Source: Capnocytophaga sp. oral taxon 863 str. F0517
Lineage (GTDB): Bacteria; Bacteroidota; Bacteroidia; Flavobacteriales; Flavobacteriaceae
Assembly: GCF_000466425.1 (NCBI RefSeq)
Contig: NZ_KE992168.1
Span: 19,908-83,907, forward strand
DNA: 64,000 bases
Reading direction: 5' to 3'
The notes beneath the pieces are model-generated. The model searched no databases. It had not been told where the DNA came from and was given only the letters and a program-made list of their open reading frames with translations. Shown one piece after another: positions 24,641-33,454 of the stretch. Numbering within the stretch: position 1 is the first letter of the stretch; every line of letters starts with the position of its first letter. The position numbers were made by a program, and so were the translations under genes.

Positions 24641-27052
24641 TTATCTGAATTTGGGGTATTTGATAGGTTTTATCTCGTTCATGATGGTATATACCTTCTC
24701 GAAGATATCTTCCATATTGGGTTTGGAAAAATAATCTCCATCAGAAGCATAAGCGGGTCGGTGATTCTTAGCCGTAAGAGTCTGTGGCTTGCTATCCAAA
24801 TAGCGATAAGCATCTTGCTTTTCCAAGATCTCTTGTAGCAAATAAGCGGAAGCCCCTCCCTCTACATCTTCATCCACGATGAGTAAGTTATTGGTTTTCT
24901 GAATACTCTTCACCGTATCGTGATTGATATCGAAGGGGATAAGGGATTGAGCATCTATGATCTCCACACTGATATCCACCTTGTCCAGTTCCTTGGCAGC
25001 TTGTTCCACAATACGTAGGGTGGAGCCATAGGAGACGATTGTTATATCACGGCCTTCACGTATTTTTTCCACCACTCCTATAGGGGTAGTGAACGATCCT
25101 AAGTTGCTCGGCATAAGCTCTTTGGCTCGATATCCATTGAGGCATTCCACCACGAAGGCCGCTTGGTTTCCTTGTAGCAAGGTATTGTAGAACCCAGCAG
25201 CTTTGGTCATATTACGAGGTACCAAGAAGTACACCCCACGAAGGAAATTGAGCAGTCCTGCCATAGGCGAACCAGAATGCCAAATCCCCTCCAAGCGATG
25301 GCCTCTTGTACGTACGATAAGGGGAGCCTTCTGGCGGCCACATGTACGATAGCTTAGGGTAGCCAAATCATCCGTAAGGGTCTGCAAGGCATAAGGGGTA
25401 TAATCCAAATATTGGATTTCAGCAATAGGTCTCAGCCCACGCATGGCCATACCCACACCTTGTCCTATGATGGAGGATTCTCGGATACTGGTATCATCGA
25501 TACGGGTAGCACCATATTTCTCTTGTAAGCCTTCCAAGCCCTGATTTACGTCGCCTATCTTACCGGTATCTTCCCCGAAAGTAAGCAAATTAGGATATTT
25601 TGCAAAAAGCACATCGAAATTGTCTCTCAATATAATACGTCCATCTACTTCAGGGGCATCAGGAGCATAGGTAGGGGCTACTTGGGGAACTAAAATAGGA
25701 TTTTTATCATCCTCACTATACAGATGAGAGCTGTAGCGCTCTTGCAATTGTTCGAGCGTTTCATTAAGCCATTTTTTTAGATTTTCGGTAGCTGGGTTCT
25801 CCTCTCCAGCCGCATAGCGCAATACACGACGAGCAGTGCTGATTATATCACGGTACAGAGGTACCTCTATAGCAGCAAGAGCTTCCTTCAGGTGAGATAT
25901 TTCCAAGCTATTGAGGCACTGCATTTCCATCTCATGGAGCAGCTCAAGAAGTGCTTGCTTAGTTGCTTTTATAGGATTTTGATAGTTATTCCAGGCTATA
26001 TCTCTGGCTTCTTTCACCTCTCTTTTTGCCTCTTCTTCTATGGCTTGGAGTTCGCTTTCTTGAGCTATGTTATTTTCAAGTAGCCACTTGCGGAACTGTA
26101 CATTACAGTCGTACTCTCTTTCCCATTCGAGGCGCTCTTGGGACTTATAGCGCTCATGAGAGCCAGAGGTAGAATGCCCCTGTGGCTGAGTGAGTTCCGT
26201 TACATGAATCAATGAAGGTACATGTTCGGCACGTGCCAAGTGGCCTGCCTTGGCATAGGTTTCCAAAAGTGAAGGATAATCCCATCCCTTTACGGTATAT
26301 ATCTCAAAGCCTTTATGATTAAAATCGCGTTGGAATCCCTTAAGAGCCTCGGAAATACTTTCCTTTACAGTATGGTAGGAGGCCGGTACGGAGATCCCAT
26401 AGTTGTCATCCCATACACTCATCACCACAGGTACTTGCAGTACACCTATAGCATTGAAGGCCTCGAAGAAAAGTCCTTCGCTAGTACTGGCATTCCCGAT
26501 GGTTCCCCAAGCTACCTCATTCCCATTGTTAGAGAAGGCTTCACTATCAGGGATGGAAAGGGTACGATATATCTTGGAGGCCTGTGCCAGCCCTACCAGG
26601 CGCGGAATCTGCCCCGCTGTACAGGACACATCACTGGCTGTATTGTATTGGTCTACAAGTCTTTTCCAGTTTCCTTGTGCATCAAGGCTGTGGGTGGAGA
26701 AGTGTCCGCCCATTTGTCGTCCTCCACTATGGGGTTCATGTGAGAGGTCATTATCCGCATAGATGCCAGCAAAGAACTGTTGAGGAGTATATTGCCCTAT
26801 AGCCATCATAAAAGTCTGATCTCGGTAATAACCACTACGGAAGTCCCCTTTTTGGAAGGCTCGAGCCATCGCAATCTGAGGGAGTTCCTTTCCATCCCCG
26901 AAGATGCCAAACTTAGCCTTTCCCGTAAGTACTTCGCGGCGGCCGGCCAAGCTCGTTTCTCGACTGAGAACAGCTATTGCGTAGTCCTCCAAGGCTTGGC
27001 GCCTAAGCTCTTCTAAGGGCATACTTTGTAACAAAGAGGTCGTTGTATCCAT
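24641..27052 (-). CDS. Fused E1 alpha-beta 2-oxoacid dehydrogenase
   Basis: About 803 residues from the ATG at 27052; the longer frame to 27157 overlaps frr and lacks conserved sequence. Residues about 1-380 are E1 alpha (YYRDQTFMMAIG, the thiamine-diphosphate region WGTIGNASTSEG...SVWDDNYGI). Residues about 470-800 are E1 beta (LTFGEDTGKIGDVNQGL, SIIGQGVGMAMRGLRPIAEIQ, IVDEDVEGGASAYL). Both halves are normally separate polypeptides; the fusion is common in Bacteroidota. It decarboxylates a 2-oxoacid and passes the acyl group to lipoyl E2. Branched-chain oxoacid or pyruvate specificity cannot be decided. No E2/E3 genes are nearby. Confidence 0.9.
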   Translation of the reverse strand: MDTTTSLLQSMPLEELRRQALEDYAIAVLSRETSLAGRREVLTGKAKFGIFGDGKELPQIAMARAFQKGDFRSGYYRDQTFMMAIGQYTPQQFFAGIYADNDLSHEPHSGGRQMGGHFSTHSLDAQGNWKRLVDQYNTASDVSCTAGQIPRLVGLAQASKIYRTLSIPDSEAFSNNGNEVAWGTIGNASTSEGLFFEAFNAIGVLQVPVVMSVWDDNYGISVPASYHTVKESISEALKGFQRDFNHKGFEIYTVKGWDYPSLLETYAKAGHLARAEHVPSLIHVTELTQPQGHSTSGSHERYKSQERLEWEREYDCNVQFRKWLLENNIAQESELQAIEEEAKREVKEARDIAWNNYQNPIKATKQALLELLHEMEMQCLNSLEISHLKEALAAIEVPLYRDIISTARRVLRYAAGEENPATENLKKWLNETLEQLQERYSSHLYSEDDKNPILVPQVAPTYAPDAPEVDGRIILRDNFDVLFAKYPNLLTFGEDTGKIGDVNQGLEGLQEKYGATRIDDTSIRESSIIGQGVGMAMRGLRPIAEIQYLDYTPYALQTLTDDLATLSYRTCGRQKAPLIVRTRGHRLEGIWHSGSPMAGLLNFLRGVYFLVPRNMTKAAGFYNTLLQGNQAAFVVECLNGYRAKELMPSNLGSFTTPIGVVEKIREGRDITIVSYGSTLRIVEQAAKELDKVDISVEIIDAQSLIPFDINHDTVKSIQKTNNLLIVDEDVEGGASAYLLQEILEKQDAYRYLDSKPQTLTAKNHRPAYASDGDYFSKPNMEDIFEKVYTIMNEIKPIKYPKFR

Positions 27053-27078
27053 AAAAAATGAGTTTTCTATAACAAAAT

Positions 27079-27086
27079 CAAAAGTA
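27079..27086 (-). promoter_or_regulatory. -7 promoter box for the fused E1 gene
   Basis: Minus strand TACTTTTG, exact TAnnTTTG, 27 bases before the ATG at 27052, between frr and the E1 gene. Confidence 0.5.
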
Positions 27087-27113
27087 CACAAATTGATGAA
27101 GTCTTCTTTAGAA

Positions 27114-27668
27114 TCAGACTTTGAGAATTTCGGCTTCTTTTTTAGCCAAAATCTCATCTATCTGTTTGATATACTTATCTGTAAGTTTCTGTACACGTTC
27201 CTCGGCATCTTTCTTAACATCATCGGAGGATTCACTCTTCTTAATCTCTTTATTAGCCTCTTGGCGTGCATTGCGCACTCCTATCTTAGCCTCTTCACTC
27301 TCTCCTTTGGCCTGCTTTACCAGCTCTTTACGACGTTCCTCAGTCAAAGGAGGCACACTGATGATGATTGTTTCTCCATTATTCATAGGGTTGAAGCCTA
27401 AATTAGCCACCATAATAGCCTTTTCTATCACCGAAAGCATATTTTTTTCCCAAGGTTGGATACTTATAGTGCGAGAATCAGGCGTATTTACATTGGCCAC
27501 CTGCCCCAGTGGAGTCTGTGAACCATAATAATCCACAAATACACTTCCAAGCATCTGAGGGGAGGCCTTCCCTGCACGAATATTAAGCAATGATTTCTCT
27601 AAGTGTGCTACTGAGCCTTGCATAGCTTCCTTAGTACTCTCCAAAATAAAGTCTATTTCTTCGTTCAT
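27114..27668 (-). CDS. frr: Ribosome recycling factor
   Basis: 184 residues, normal length. Typical features are LLNIRAGKASPQMLGSV, NVNTPDSRTISIQPWE and the basic helix EERRKELVKQAKGESEEAKI...RNARQEANK. It splits post-termination ribosomes with EF-G. It has its own -7 box and is followed by the E1 promoter. The usual upstream partner pyrH is not in the window. Confidence 0.97.
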   Translation of the reverse strand: MNEEIDFILESTKEAMQGSVAHLEKSLLNIRAGKASPQMLGSVFVDYYGSQTPLGQVANVNTPDSRTISIQPWEKNMLSVIEKAIMVANLGFNPMNNGETIIISVPPLTEERRKELVKQAKGESEEAKIGVRNARQEANKEIKKSESSDDVKKDAEERVQKLTDKYIKQIDEILAKKEAEILKV

Positions 27669-27700
27669 AAGTTGAGTTATTTTTCATCTATTTCAATTTG

Positions 27701-27708
27701 CAAAGATA
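27701..27708 (-). promoter_or_regulatory. -7 promoter box for frr
   Basis: Minus strand TATCTTTG, exact TAnnTTTG, 33 bases before the frr ATG. The remaining gap to 27840 is AT-rich with no other recognised feature. Confidence 0.5.
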
Positions 27709-27839
27709 CAAAATTTAAATCAAAAAGTTATTAGTTTTTGGTTTTTAGTTTTGAGCCGTTTCCAAAAACTTAAATTCATGTTTGGTTTCCAATCATTTAC
27801 AAAATTTCCTTTTATTTAAATAAAAAAATACAGAAAAAA

Positions 27840-27870
27840 TTTGTTTATTAAAAAAAAATAATTACCTTTG
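27840..27870 (+). promoter_or_regulatory. Promoter for the GH32 gene (-33 and -7)
   Basis: TTTG at 27840-27843, a 19-base spacer, TACCTTTG at 27863-27870. This leaves a leader of about 85 bases with no hairpin recognised. Confidence 0.75.
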
Positions 27871-27963
27871 ACAAAAAATAAATCCCACCTAATAGAAAGC
27901 TTTTATCGAAGCTACTATTTTATAGCATCACAAATACAAAATCTATTTTAATTACAATTACTT

Positions 27964-30177
27964 ATGAGAAAGATTTTTTTATACACTTCTTTTTCCTTAT
28001 TAGCACTCACGGCTTGTGATAATAAGGACAGCCTTACTATAGAGAATTTCGAGTCTGGCTCCTTCGAAAATTGGACTATTGAGGGGGATGCTTTCGGAGA
28101 GGCTCCTGAAAGAGAAGCCCTTCCTGGACAACAACCCGTGGTCGGTTTCGAAGGAAAATTCTTAGCCAATAGCTTCCATAATGGGGATAACTCTCGTGGT
28201 ACCCTCACCAGTAAGCCCTTCCGTATAGAGCGGGACTATATCAACTTCCTTATAGGAGGTGGTATGTCTCAGGATACCTATATAGAGCTGATAGTCAATG
28301 GGCAGAGTGTCCACAAGACTCATAGTACTGTGGAGAGCGAGACCCTACAGCTGATGAGCTGGGATGTAAAGGCCTACAAAGGGCAAGAAGCTACCCTACG
28401 TATCGTGGATAACCAGCGTGGTGGCTGGGGACATATCCTTATAGATGCGATCGAACAGAGTAACCAATACAAAAGTAATATAATGGAAAACTACACTCTT
28501 ACCTATGATATTTCCAAGAAATATCTACTACTCCCTATTGAGGACAGTGCCCCTGAGATAGCGGTACACCTCTTGGTTGATGGAAAGGAAATAGGCGCAG
28601 CTCAAAACATTCGCCTTGCTCGAACTCACGTTCAATATTGGTTGCCTCTGTCCGTAGAGGCTTACAAGGGTAAAAAGATCAACCTTGTTTTCGGACAAGC
28701 TACCAAAAAGGATATCGGTATCAGCCAGATAAAGGCTTCTGATACTTTTGACTACACCTACAACGAGACCTATCGCCCTAATTACCACTTTACCCCTGCT
28801 TATGGCTGGATGAATGACCCCAATGGCATGGTATATCACAATGGGGAATATCACCTCTTCTACCAACACAATCCTTATGGCGCACGATGGGGAAATATGC
28901 ACTGGGGACATGCGGTAAGTGAGGATATGATACACTGGAAACACCTTCCTATAGCGCTGGCTCCTGATGAATTAGGGGCTATCTTCTCCGGTAGTGCCGT
29001 TGTGGATAAGTACAATACCGCAGGCTTTGGCGAAGGAGCTATCGTGGCCTTCTATACCTCTGCTGGAGAGAGACAAGCCCAATCCATTGCTTATAGCTTG
29101 GACAACGGACGTACTTTTACCAAATATGCCCATAACCCGGTAATTGCCAACCCTGGCATCGAGGACTTCCGTGACCCTAAAGTATTTTGGTATGCCCCTG
29201 GAAACAAATGGATTATGTCCTTGGCTACCTCTCAAACAATTACTTTTTACGCCTCTAAAAACCTCAAGCAATGGGAGAAAATTAGTGAATTTGGAGAGAA
29301 TATAGGCGCTCACACAGGGGTATGGGAATGCCCTGACCTCTTCCCCCTTATCTATGAGGGAAAAATCAAGTGGGTACTCTTTGTAAGTATTAACCCCGGA
29401 GGGCCTAATGGAGGAAACGCTACCCAATACTTTATCGGAGACTTCGATGGTACTACCTTTACCCCCGATCCGCTCCCCTACCCACTTTGGTTAGACTATG
29501 GTCGTGACAACTATGCCGGAGTGACCTGGAGTAATATTCCCGAAAGTGACGGACGTAGGCTCTTCTTAGGCTGGATGAACAACTGGGATTATGGAAATGT
29601 GGTACCTACTCAAAACTTCCGCAGTGCTATGACCCTTCCCAGAGAACTTCGCTTGGCACACAATGGGCTACATATGGTCGTGGCTAGCTTTCCGGTCAGA
29701 GAAGTAGGCGATGAGAAAGAGGGTACTCCTATCATCATGAACCAACTTGCTGAGGAGAGCTTCCCTATCGGAGCAGACTATTACAATAATGGCTATGTAT
29801 TGAGCTTTACCATCAAGCCCAACGGTCTTTCTAAGTTTGACTTTGCTTTACAAAACAACAAAGGAGAGAAGATTGTCTATGCCTTCGATACTGATCAGAA
29901 AACTTTCATAGTGGATAGAAGCCAAAGTGGACTTACAGACTTTAGCAGCAACTTTGCCAAACCGCTGATCAAGGCGCCGCTGACCAAAAAAGATAGCTAT
30001 ACCATACACCTATGGGTAGATAAGGCCTCCACCGAGGTATTTGTCAACGGAGGAGAGGTCGTACAGACTAATATCGTCTTCCCTACCGAACCTTATAATC
30101 AATTGAAATTTGATTTGAAAGGAAATACAGCTATCAGCGTAGAAAATATTACCCTTTACAAGGTTAAACATGACTAA
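27964..30177 (+). CDS. GH32 fructan hydrolase lipoprotein (levanase/inulinase type)
   Basis: 737 residues. A lipoprotein signal peptide has lipobox LTAC (Cys18). An N-terminal beta-sandwich of about 245 residues, seen in Bacteroidota GH32 enzymes, precedes the five-bladed propeller. Catalytic motifs are present: the nucleophile in WMNDPNG, the transition-state stabiliser RDPKVF and the acid/base WECPDLF. A C-terminal beta-sandwich follows (about 595-737). It should release fructose from levan, inulin or sucrose at the cell surface. A PfkB kinase gene lies downstream. No susCD pair is in the window. The bond specificity cannot be read by eye. Confidence 0.93.
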   Translation: MRKIFLYTSFSLLALTACDNKDSLTIENFESGSFENWTIEGDAFGEAPEREALPGQQPVVGFEGKFLANSFHNGDNSRGTLTSKPFRIERDYINFLIGGGMSQDTYIELIVNGQSVHKTHSTVESETLQLMSWDVKAYKGQEATLRIVDNQRGGWGHILIDAIEQSNQYKSNIMENYTLTYDISKKYLLLPIEDSAPEIAVHLLVDGKEIGAAQNIRLARTHVQYWLPLSVEAYKGKKINLVFGQATKKDIGISQIKASDTFDYTYNETYRPNYHFTPAYGWMNDPNGMVYHNGEYHLFYQHNPYGARWGNMHWGHAVSEDMIHWKHLPIALAPDELGAIFSGSAVVDKYNTAGFGEGAIVAFYTSAGERQAQSIAYSLDNGRTFTKYAHNPVIANPGIEDFRDPKVFWYAPGNKWIMSLATSQTITFYASKNLKQWEKISEFGENIGAHTGVWECPDLFPLIYEGKIKWVLFVSINPGGPNGGNATQYFIGDFDGTTFTPDPLPYPLWLDYGRDNYAGVTWSNIPESDGRRLFLGWMNNWDYGNVVPTQNFRSAMTLPRELRLAHNGLHMVVASFPVREVGDEKEGTPIIMNQLAEESFPIGADYYNNGYVLSFTIKPNGLSKFDFALQNNKGEKIVYAFDTDQKTFIVDRSQSGLTDFSSNFAKPLIKAPLTKKDSYTIHLWVDKASTEVFVNGGEVVQTNIVFPTEPYNQLKFDLKGNTAISVENITLYKVKHD

Positions 30178-30186
30178 ATCACTTCA

Positions 30187-30222
30187 AGCAGGGAAGAAAG
30201 ACTCTTTTTTCCCTGCTTTTTT
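30187..30222 (+). terminator. Hairpin with T-tract between GH32 and kinase genes
   Basis: AGCAGGGAA pairs with TTCCCTGCT around a 13-base loop that can extend the stem, then six T (30217-30222). It may reduce but need not abolish read-through into the kinase gene, for which no -7 box was found. Confidence 0.7.
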
Positions 30223-30252
30223 ATCTGATAATCACTTAAAACATTCCCTATA

Positions 30253-31131
30253 ATGAAAAATATTATCGTTGGGTTAGGAGAAATTCTTTGGGATGTATTC
30301 CCCGAAAGGAAAGTATTAGGAGGAGCTCCTGCCAATTTTGCCTATCATATCTCCCAATTTGGATTCCAAGGCCATGCCGTAAGCGCTATAGGAAAAGATC
30401 TCTTAGGTAAGGAAATCTTAGGCAGCTTAGAGAAGAAACAACTTAATTACTTAATAGAACAAACTGATTTCCCTACCGGAGAAGTCAAAGTAAAATTGGA
30501 TAACTGGGGAGTACCTCAGTATGAGATTTGCGAAGGAGCTGCTTGGGACAATATCCCATTTACGCCTGCCATAGAGAACCTTGCCAAGCAGACCCAAGTG
30601 GTGTGTTTTGGATCTTTAGCACAACGCCACGAGGTATCTCGCGCTACTATCCATGCCTTTTTGGATACTATGCCCGAGGACAGCCTTAAAATATTCGACA
30701 TTAACCTAAGACTGAACTATTATACGAAAGAAATTATTGAAAATTCACTTGAAAAAGCAGATATTCTCAAGATTAATGACGAAGAAGTTGTAAAAATAGC
30801 CCAACTCTTTGGGTGGAATGCCGCTGAAAAGGAAATTTGTAAGCAACTACTGGAAAAGTACCAGCTTGATATACTTATACTTACCAAAGGAACGGAGGGC
30901 AGTTGGGTCTTGACTCCCAAGGAAGAATCCTTCTTACCAACACCAAAGATTACCATTGCCGATACGGTAGGCGCAGGTGATTCCTTTACCGCTGCCTTTA
31001 TCGCCTCTCACCTACATGGGCGCTGCTTAGTTGCCTCTCACCAGTTGGCCGTAGAGGTCTCCGCTTATGTATGCCAGCAACATGGTGCCATGCCGCGACT
31101 TGCCGATGCACACTTAGAATTGTTTAAGTAA
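30253..31131 (+). CDS. PfkB family carbohydrate kinase, probable fructokinase
   Basis: 292 residues. The N-terminus is GLGEILWDVFPERKVLGGAP-like, typical of fructokinases. The C-terminal PfkB signature DTVGAGDSFTAAF holds the catalytic Asp. Next to a fructan hydrolase, fructose is the natural substrate, so fructose to fructose-6-phosphate is inferred. A hairpin separates the two genes, so co-expression is likely but perhaps reduced. It ends convergent to a small frameshifted ORF. Confidence 0.88.
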   Translation: MKNIIVGLGEILWDVFPERKVLGGAPANFAYHISQFGFQGHAVSAIGKDLLGKEILGSLEKKQLNYLIEQTDFPTGEVKVKLDNWGVPQYEICEGAAWDNIPFTPAIENLAKQTQVVCFGSLAQRHEVSRATIHAFLDTMPEDSLKIFDINLRLNYYTKEIIENSLEKADILKINDEEVVKIAQLFGWNAAEKEICKQLLEKYQLDILILTKGTEGSWVLTPKEESFLPTPKITIADTVGAGDSFTAAFIASHLHGRCLVASHQLAVEVSAYVCQQHGAMPRLADAHLELFK

Positions 31132-31136
31132 TCAGC

Positions 31137-31338
31137 TTATTTTTTACTGTTTTTTATTCGAACAAAGATAAGCACTACAGATAAGAGTAAGGTAAAAATA
31201 GCGGTGCCTATAATCCAATATTGTAGGCGCAAGGAACTCTCTTCTATTTGCTGTGGAGAATGAGGCTCGCTGAAAATGATTTCTGCGGAATTTTCGCTTC
31301 AGCATAGCATCTTCTATACGTGGGGTGAGAAGTCTCAT
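31137..31338 (-). pseudogene. Frameshifted small single-pass membrane protein
   Basis: The idi stop overlaps an ATG (TAATG) at 31338, starting MRLLTPRIEDAML. This frame continues as basic, non-protein-like sequence to 31144. In the neighbouring frame, open from 31298 to a stop at 31137, the translation is SENSAEIIFSEPHSPQQIEE followed by the helix YWIIGTAIFTLLLSVVLIFV and a basic end RIKNSKK. Joining the two near GCTGAAGCG (one base too many) gives a coherent protein of about 66 residues. It is either a broken gene, a programmed frameshift or a sequence error. Function unknown. Confidence 0.5.
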
Positions 31339-31856
31339 TATTTGCTTAAAAGGTGATGGTAAAACTTCTCAAAAATAATCTTAAACCAAGCCGTGTATTG
31401 CTCTGGTGCCTGCAAAATATCCTCTTTGATAGCCTCTAAGGAAAGCCATTTCCAAGAGGCTACTTCTTCTTGATTTATCTGAGGCTGGACATCGCTATAG
31501 CCTACCAGAACATGATCATATTCGTGTTCGGTAAGGCCATTGTCAAAGGGAGCTTTGTAGATAAAAGAGAAGGCTTCCCTAAGAGGTACCCTCATCCCCA
31601 TTTCTTCTTGTAAGCGTCGTTCTCCTGCTTGCAGGTTGGTCTCCCCTTCCCGAGGATGACTGCAACAAGTATTTGTCCAAAGATTGGGGGAATGATACTT
31701 ACAAGCGGCTCGCTGCTGCAAAAGTACTTCTTGTTTGGAATTAAATATAAAAACTGAAAACGCCCGATGCAGGAGTCCCTTCTCGTGCGCTTCCATTTTT
31801 CCCATAAGCCCTATAGGCTCGTCTTTTTCATTAACTAAGATGACTTTTTCTTCCAT
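31338..31856 (-). CDS. idi: Isopentenyl-diphosphate delta-isomerase, type 1
   Basis: 172 residues. Nudix-type fold with the catalytic Cys in WTNTCCSHP, metal-binding Glu in the GERRLQEEMG segment and the typical start ILVNEKDEPIG. It interconverts IPP and DMAPP for isoprenoid synthesis, including the menaquinone side chain handled by menA upstream. It lies 5 bases after the DUF192 gene in the same direction. Length is normal. Confidence 0.95.
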   Translation of the reverse strand: MEEKVILVNEKDEPIGLMGKMEAHEKGLLHRAFSVFIFNSKQEVLLQQRAACKYHSPNLWTNTCCSHPREGETNLQAGERRLQEEMGMRVPLREAFSFIYKAPFDNGLTEHEYDHVLVGYSDVQPQINQEEVASWKWLSLEAIKEDILQAPEQYTAWFKIIFEKFYHHLLSK

Positions 31857-31861
31857 AAATA

Positions 31862-32434
31862 TCAGTCAATCAAAGATTCATAAGTCATACGATCTCCCTT
31901 GGAAAGTCCTATTTTGTCGGATAATCCTCCATTAATTTCCAAGACATACATTGCCTCTCCTTCCGAAGGACGTGAAGTCTCAGAGAGTGGTTCGGCATTC
32001 TTAGCGATGCTTACGATACGCTTATCCTTATCTAAATAGATGATATCTAATGGAATATAGGTATTTTTCATCCAAAACGAACGAGGTCTCTCATCATGGA
32101 AGACAAAGAGCATCCCTTGGTTCTCCTTCATGGATTTTCGATACATAAGTCCCACTTCTGTTTCCTGAGCAGTACGGGCAAACTCTATTTCAAAGGTTTT
32201 GATAAGGAGGCTATCACGATCCTTTTTATAAAAGGACAGATTTCCCTCGTGCTCAAAAGGAGGTTCCCATGAACTTATTGCCTCTGAATCTGAAACGGTA
32301 GTTTGTGGCACTGAAGCACCTTCTGTATCTGAGCCATTTATTAGCTTAGAGAAATAGGGCAATATCATAGCCAAAGCTACCAATACAAGCCCTCCAATTA
32401 GAATGTTCGTAAAATGTTTTCTAAAAAAATCCAC
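31862..32434 (-). CDS. DUF192 family membrane-anchored protein
   Basis: 190 residues, GTG start at 32434. One N-terminal membrane helix (ILIGGLVLVALAMILPYF) is followed by a spacer and a DUF192 domain (about 75-190: IEFARTAQETEVGLMYRKSM, MLFVF, SFWMKNTYIPLDIIYLD, YVLEINGG). The family is widespread in envelope proteins but has no established function. It lies 5 bases upstream of idi and downstream of menA. Confidence 0.88.
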   Translation of the reverse strand: MDFFRKHFTNILIGGLVLVALAMILPYFSKLINGSDTEGASVPQTTVSDSEAISSWEPPFEHEGNLSFYKKDRDSLLIKTFEIEFARTAQETEVGLMYRKSMKENQGMLFVFHDERPRSFWMKNTYIPLDIIYLDKDKRIVSIAKNAEPLSETSRPSEGEAMYVLEINGGLSDKIGLSKGDRMTYESLID

Positions 32435-32518
32435 TTATAATAATTGTTATTTGTTAATTATTAATTGTCAATGGCTAATATCAAGGATAAATTAATCATT
32501 GAGCATTGTTAGCATTCA

Positions 32519-33454
32519 TTATATGAGTTTTCCTACAAAAAAAAGTATGCTCATCAGAAAAGTAGAGAGCGCTACTACTTTCAGTTGGGAATCAAAATCC
32601 TTAGGTACTTTCACTCTTCTGACATAGAAAAGATGAAAAACCAATGGTACAAAAGCAATGATGTACAAAGCTTTGTAGCGAAACTCAAAGGTGAGTATGG
32701 TATAGCACATCATCAGGCACATAGCTATGATAATGAGCAAATAATGATAATATTTGGCCAGTGACAGTCCTATTTTTACCGGAATGGTATGCTTGCCCAT
32801 CTGCTGGTCATTCTCTATATCACGCATGTTGTTGAGGTTCAAAACTCCCATACTAAGCATCCCACAAGCAGAAGCAGGCAGTAATACAAGCCAACTAAAG
32901 TGTTGTGTATAAAGCATATAAGACCCCATAACACTTACCCAACCGAAAAAGATGAATACAAATACATCTCCTAAGCCCTTATACCCATAAGCCGATTGGC
33001 CTACTGTATAGCGAATAGCCGCAAAAATAGCTCCTGCTCCCAATAGCATAAAGACAAGTGCTAAAGCCCAATGCTCTCCAAAAGAAAGCATTATAAGGGA
33101 TAAGGCTGAAAGAGCCGAAAGTAGGGCTGTGACCACTACCACTCGCTTCATTTCCTCAAGGGACATAGCGCCTGATTGTATAGCCCGTTTGGGACCTATC
33201 CTATGCTCATTGTCGGTGCCCTTTTGGGCATCTCCATAGTCGTTGGCATAGTCCGAAAGGACTTGAAACAAAACCGTAGTGAGTAAAGCCAAAAGGAAGA
33301 TATCCCAACGAAAAGCTCCTTGCCCATAGGCAATAGCTGAACCTAAGATAATTCCCGACATGGAAAGCGGCAGCGAGCGCAAGCGAGCTGACTGGTATAA
33401 GCTATGAAATGTAATCACAATAAGGTTATTATCTTTCCGTACAGTTACATCCAC
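32519..33454 (-). CDS. menA: 1,4-dihydroxy-2-naphthoate polyprenyltransferase
   Basis: About 311 residues with eight or so membrane helices. The UbiA-family Asp-rich motif appears as DYANDYGDAQKGTD and the second as NNMRDIENDQQMGK. The N-terminus RLRSLPLSMSGIILGSA is typical of MenA. It attaches a polyprenyl chain to DHNA in menaquinone synthesis. The start is uncertain: GTG at 33454 overlaps the porP-like gene by 26 bases, and GTG at 33415 avoids the overlap. Confidence 0.93.
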   Translation of the reverse strand: MDVTVRKDNNLIVITFHSLYQSARLRSLPLSMSGIILGSAIAYGQGAFRWDIFLLALLTTVLFQVLSDYANDYGDAQKGTDNEHRIGPKRAIQSGAMSLEEMKRVVVVTALLSALSALSLIMLSFGEHWALALVFMLLGAGAIFAAIRYTVGQSAYGYKGLGDVFVFIFFGWVSVMGSYMLYTQHFSWLVLLPASACGMLSMGVLNLNNMRDIENDQQMGKHTIPVKIGLSLAKYYHYLLIIIAMCLMMCYTILTFEFRYKALYIIAFVPLVFHLFYVRRVKVPKDFDSQLKVVALSTFLMSILFFVGKLI

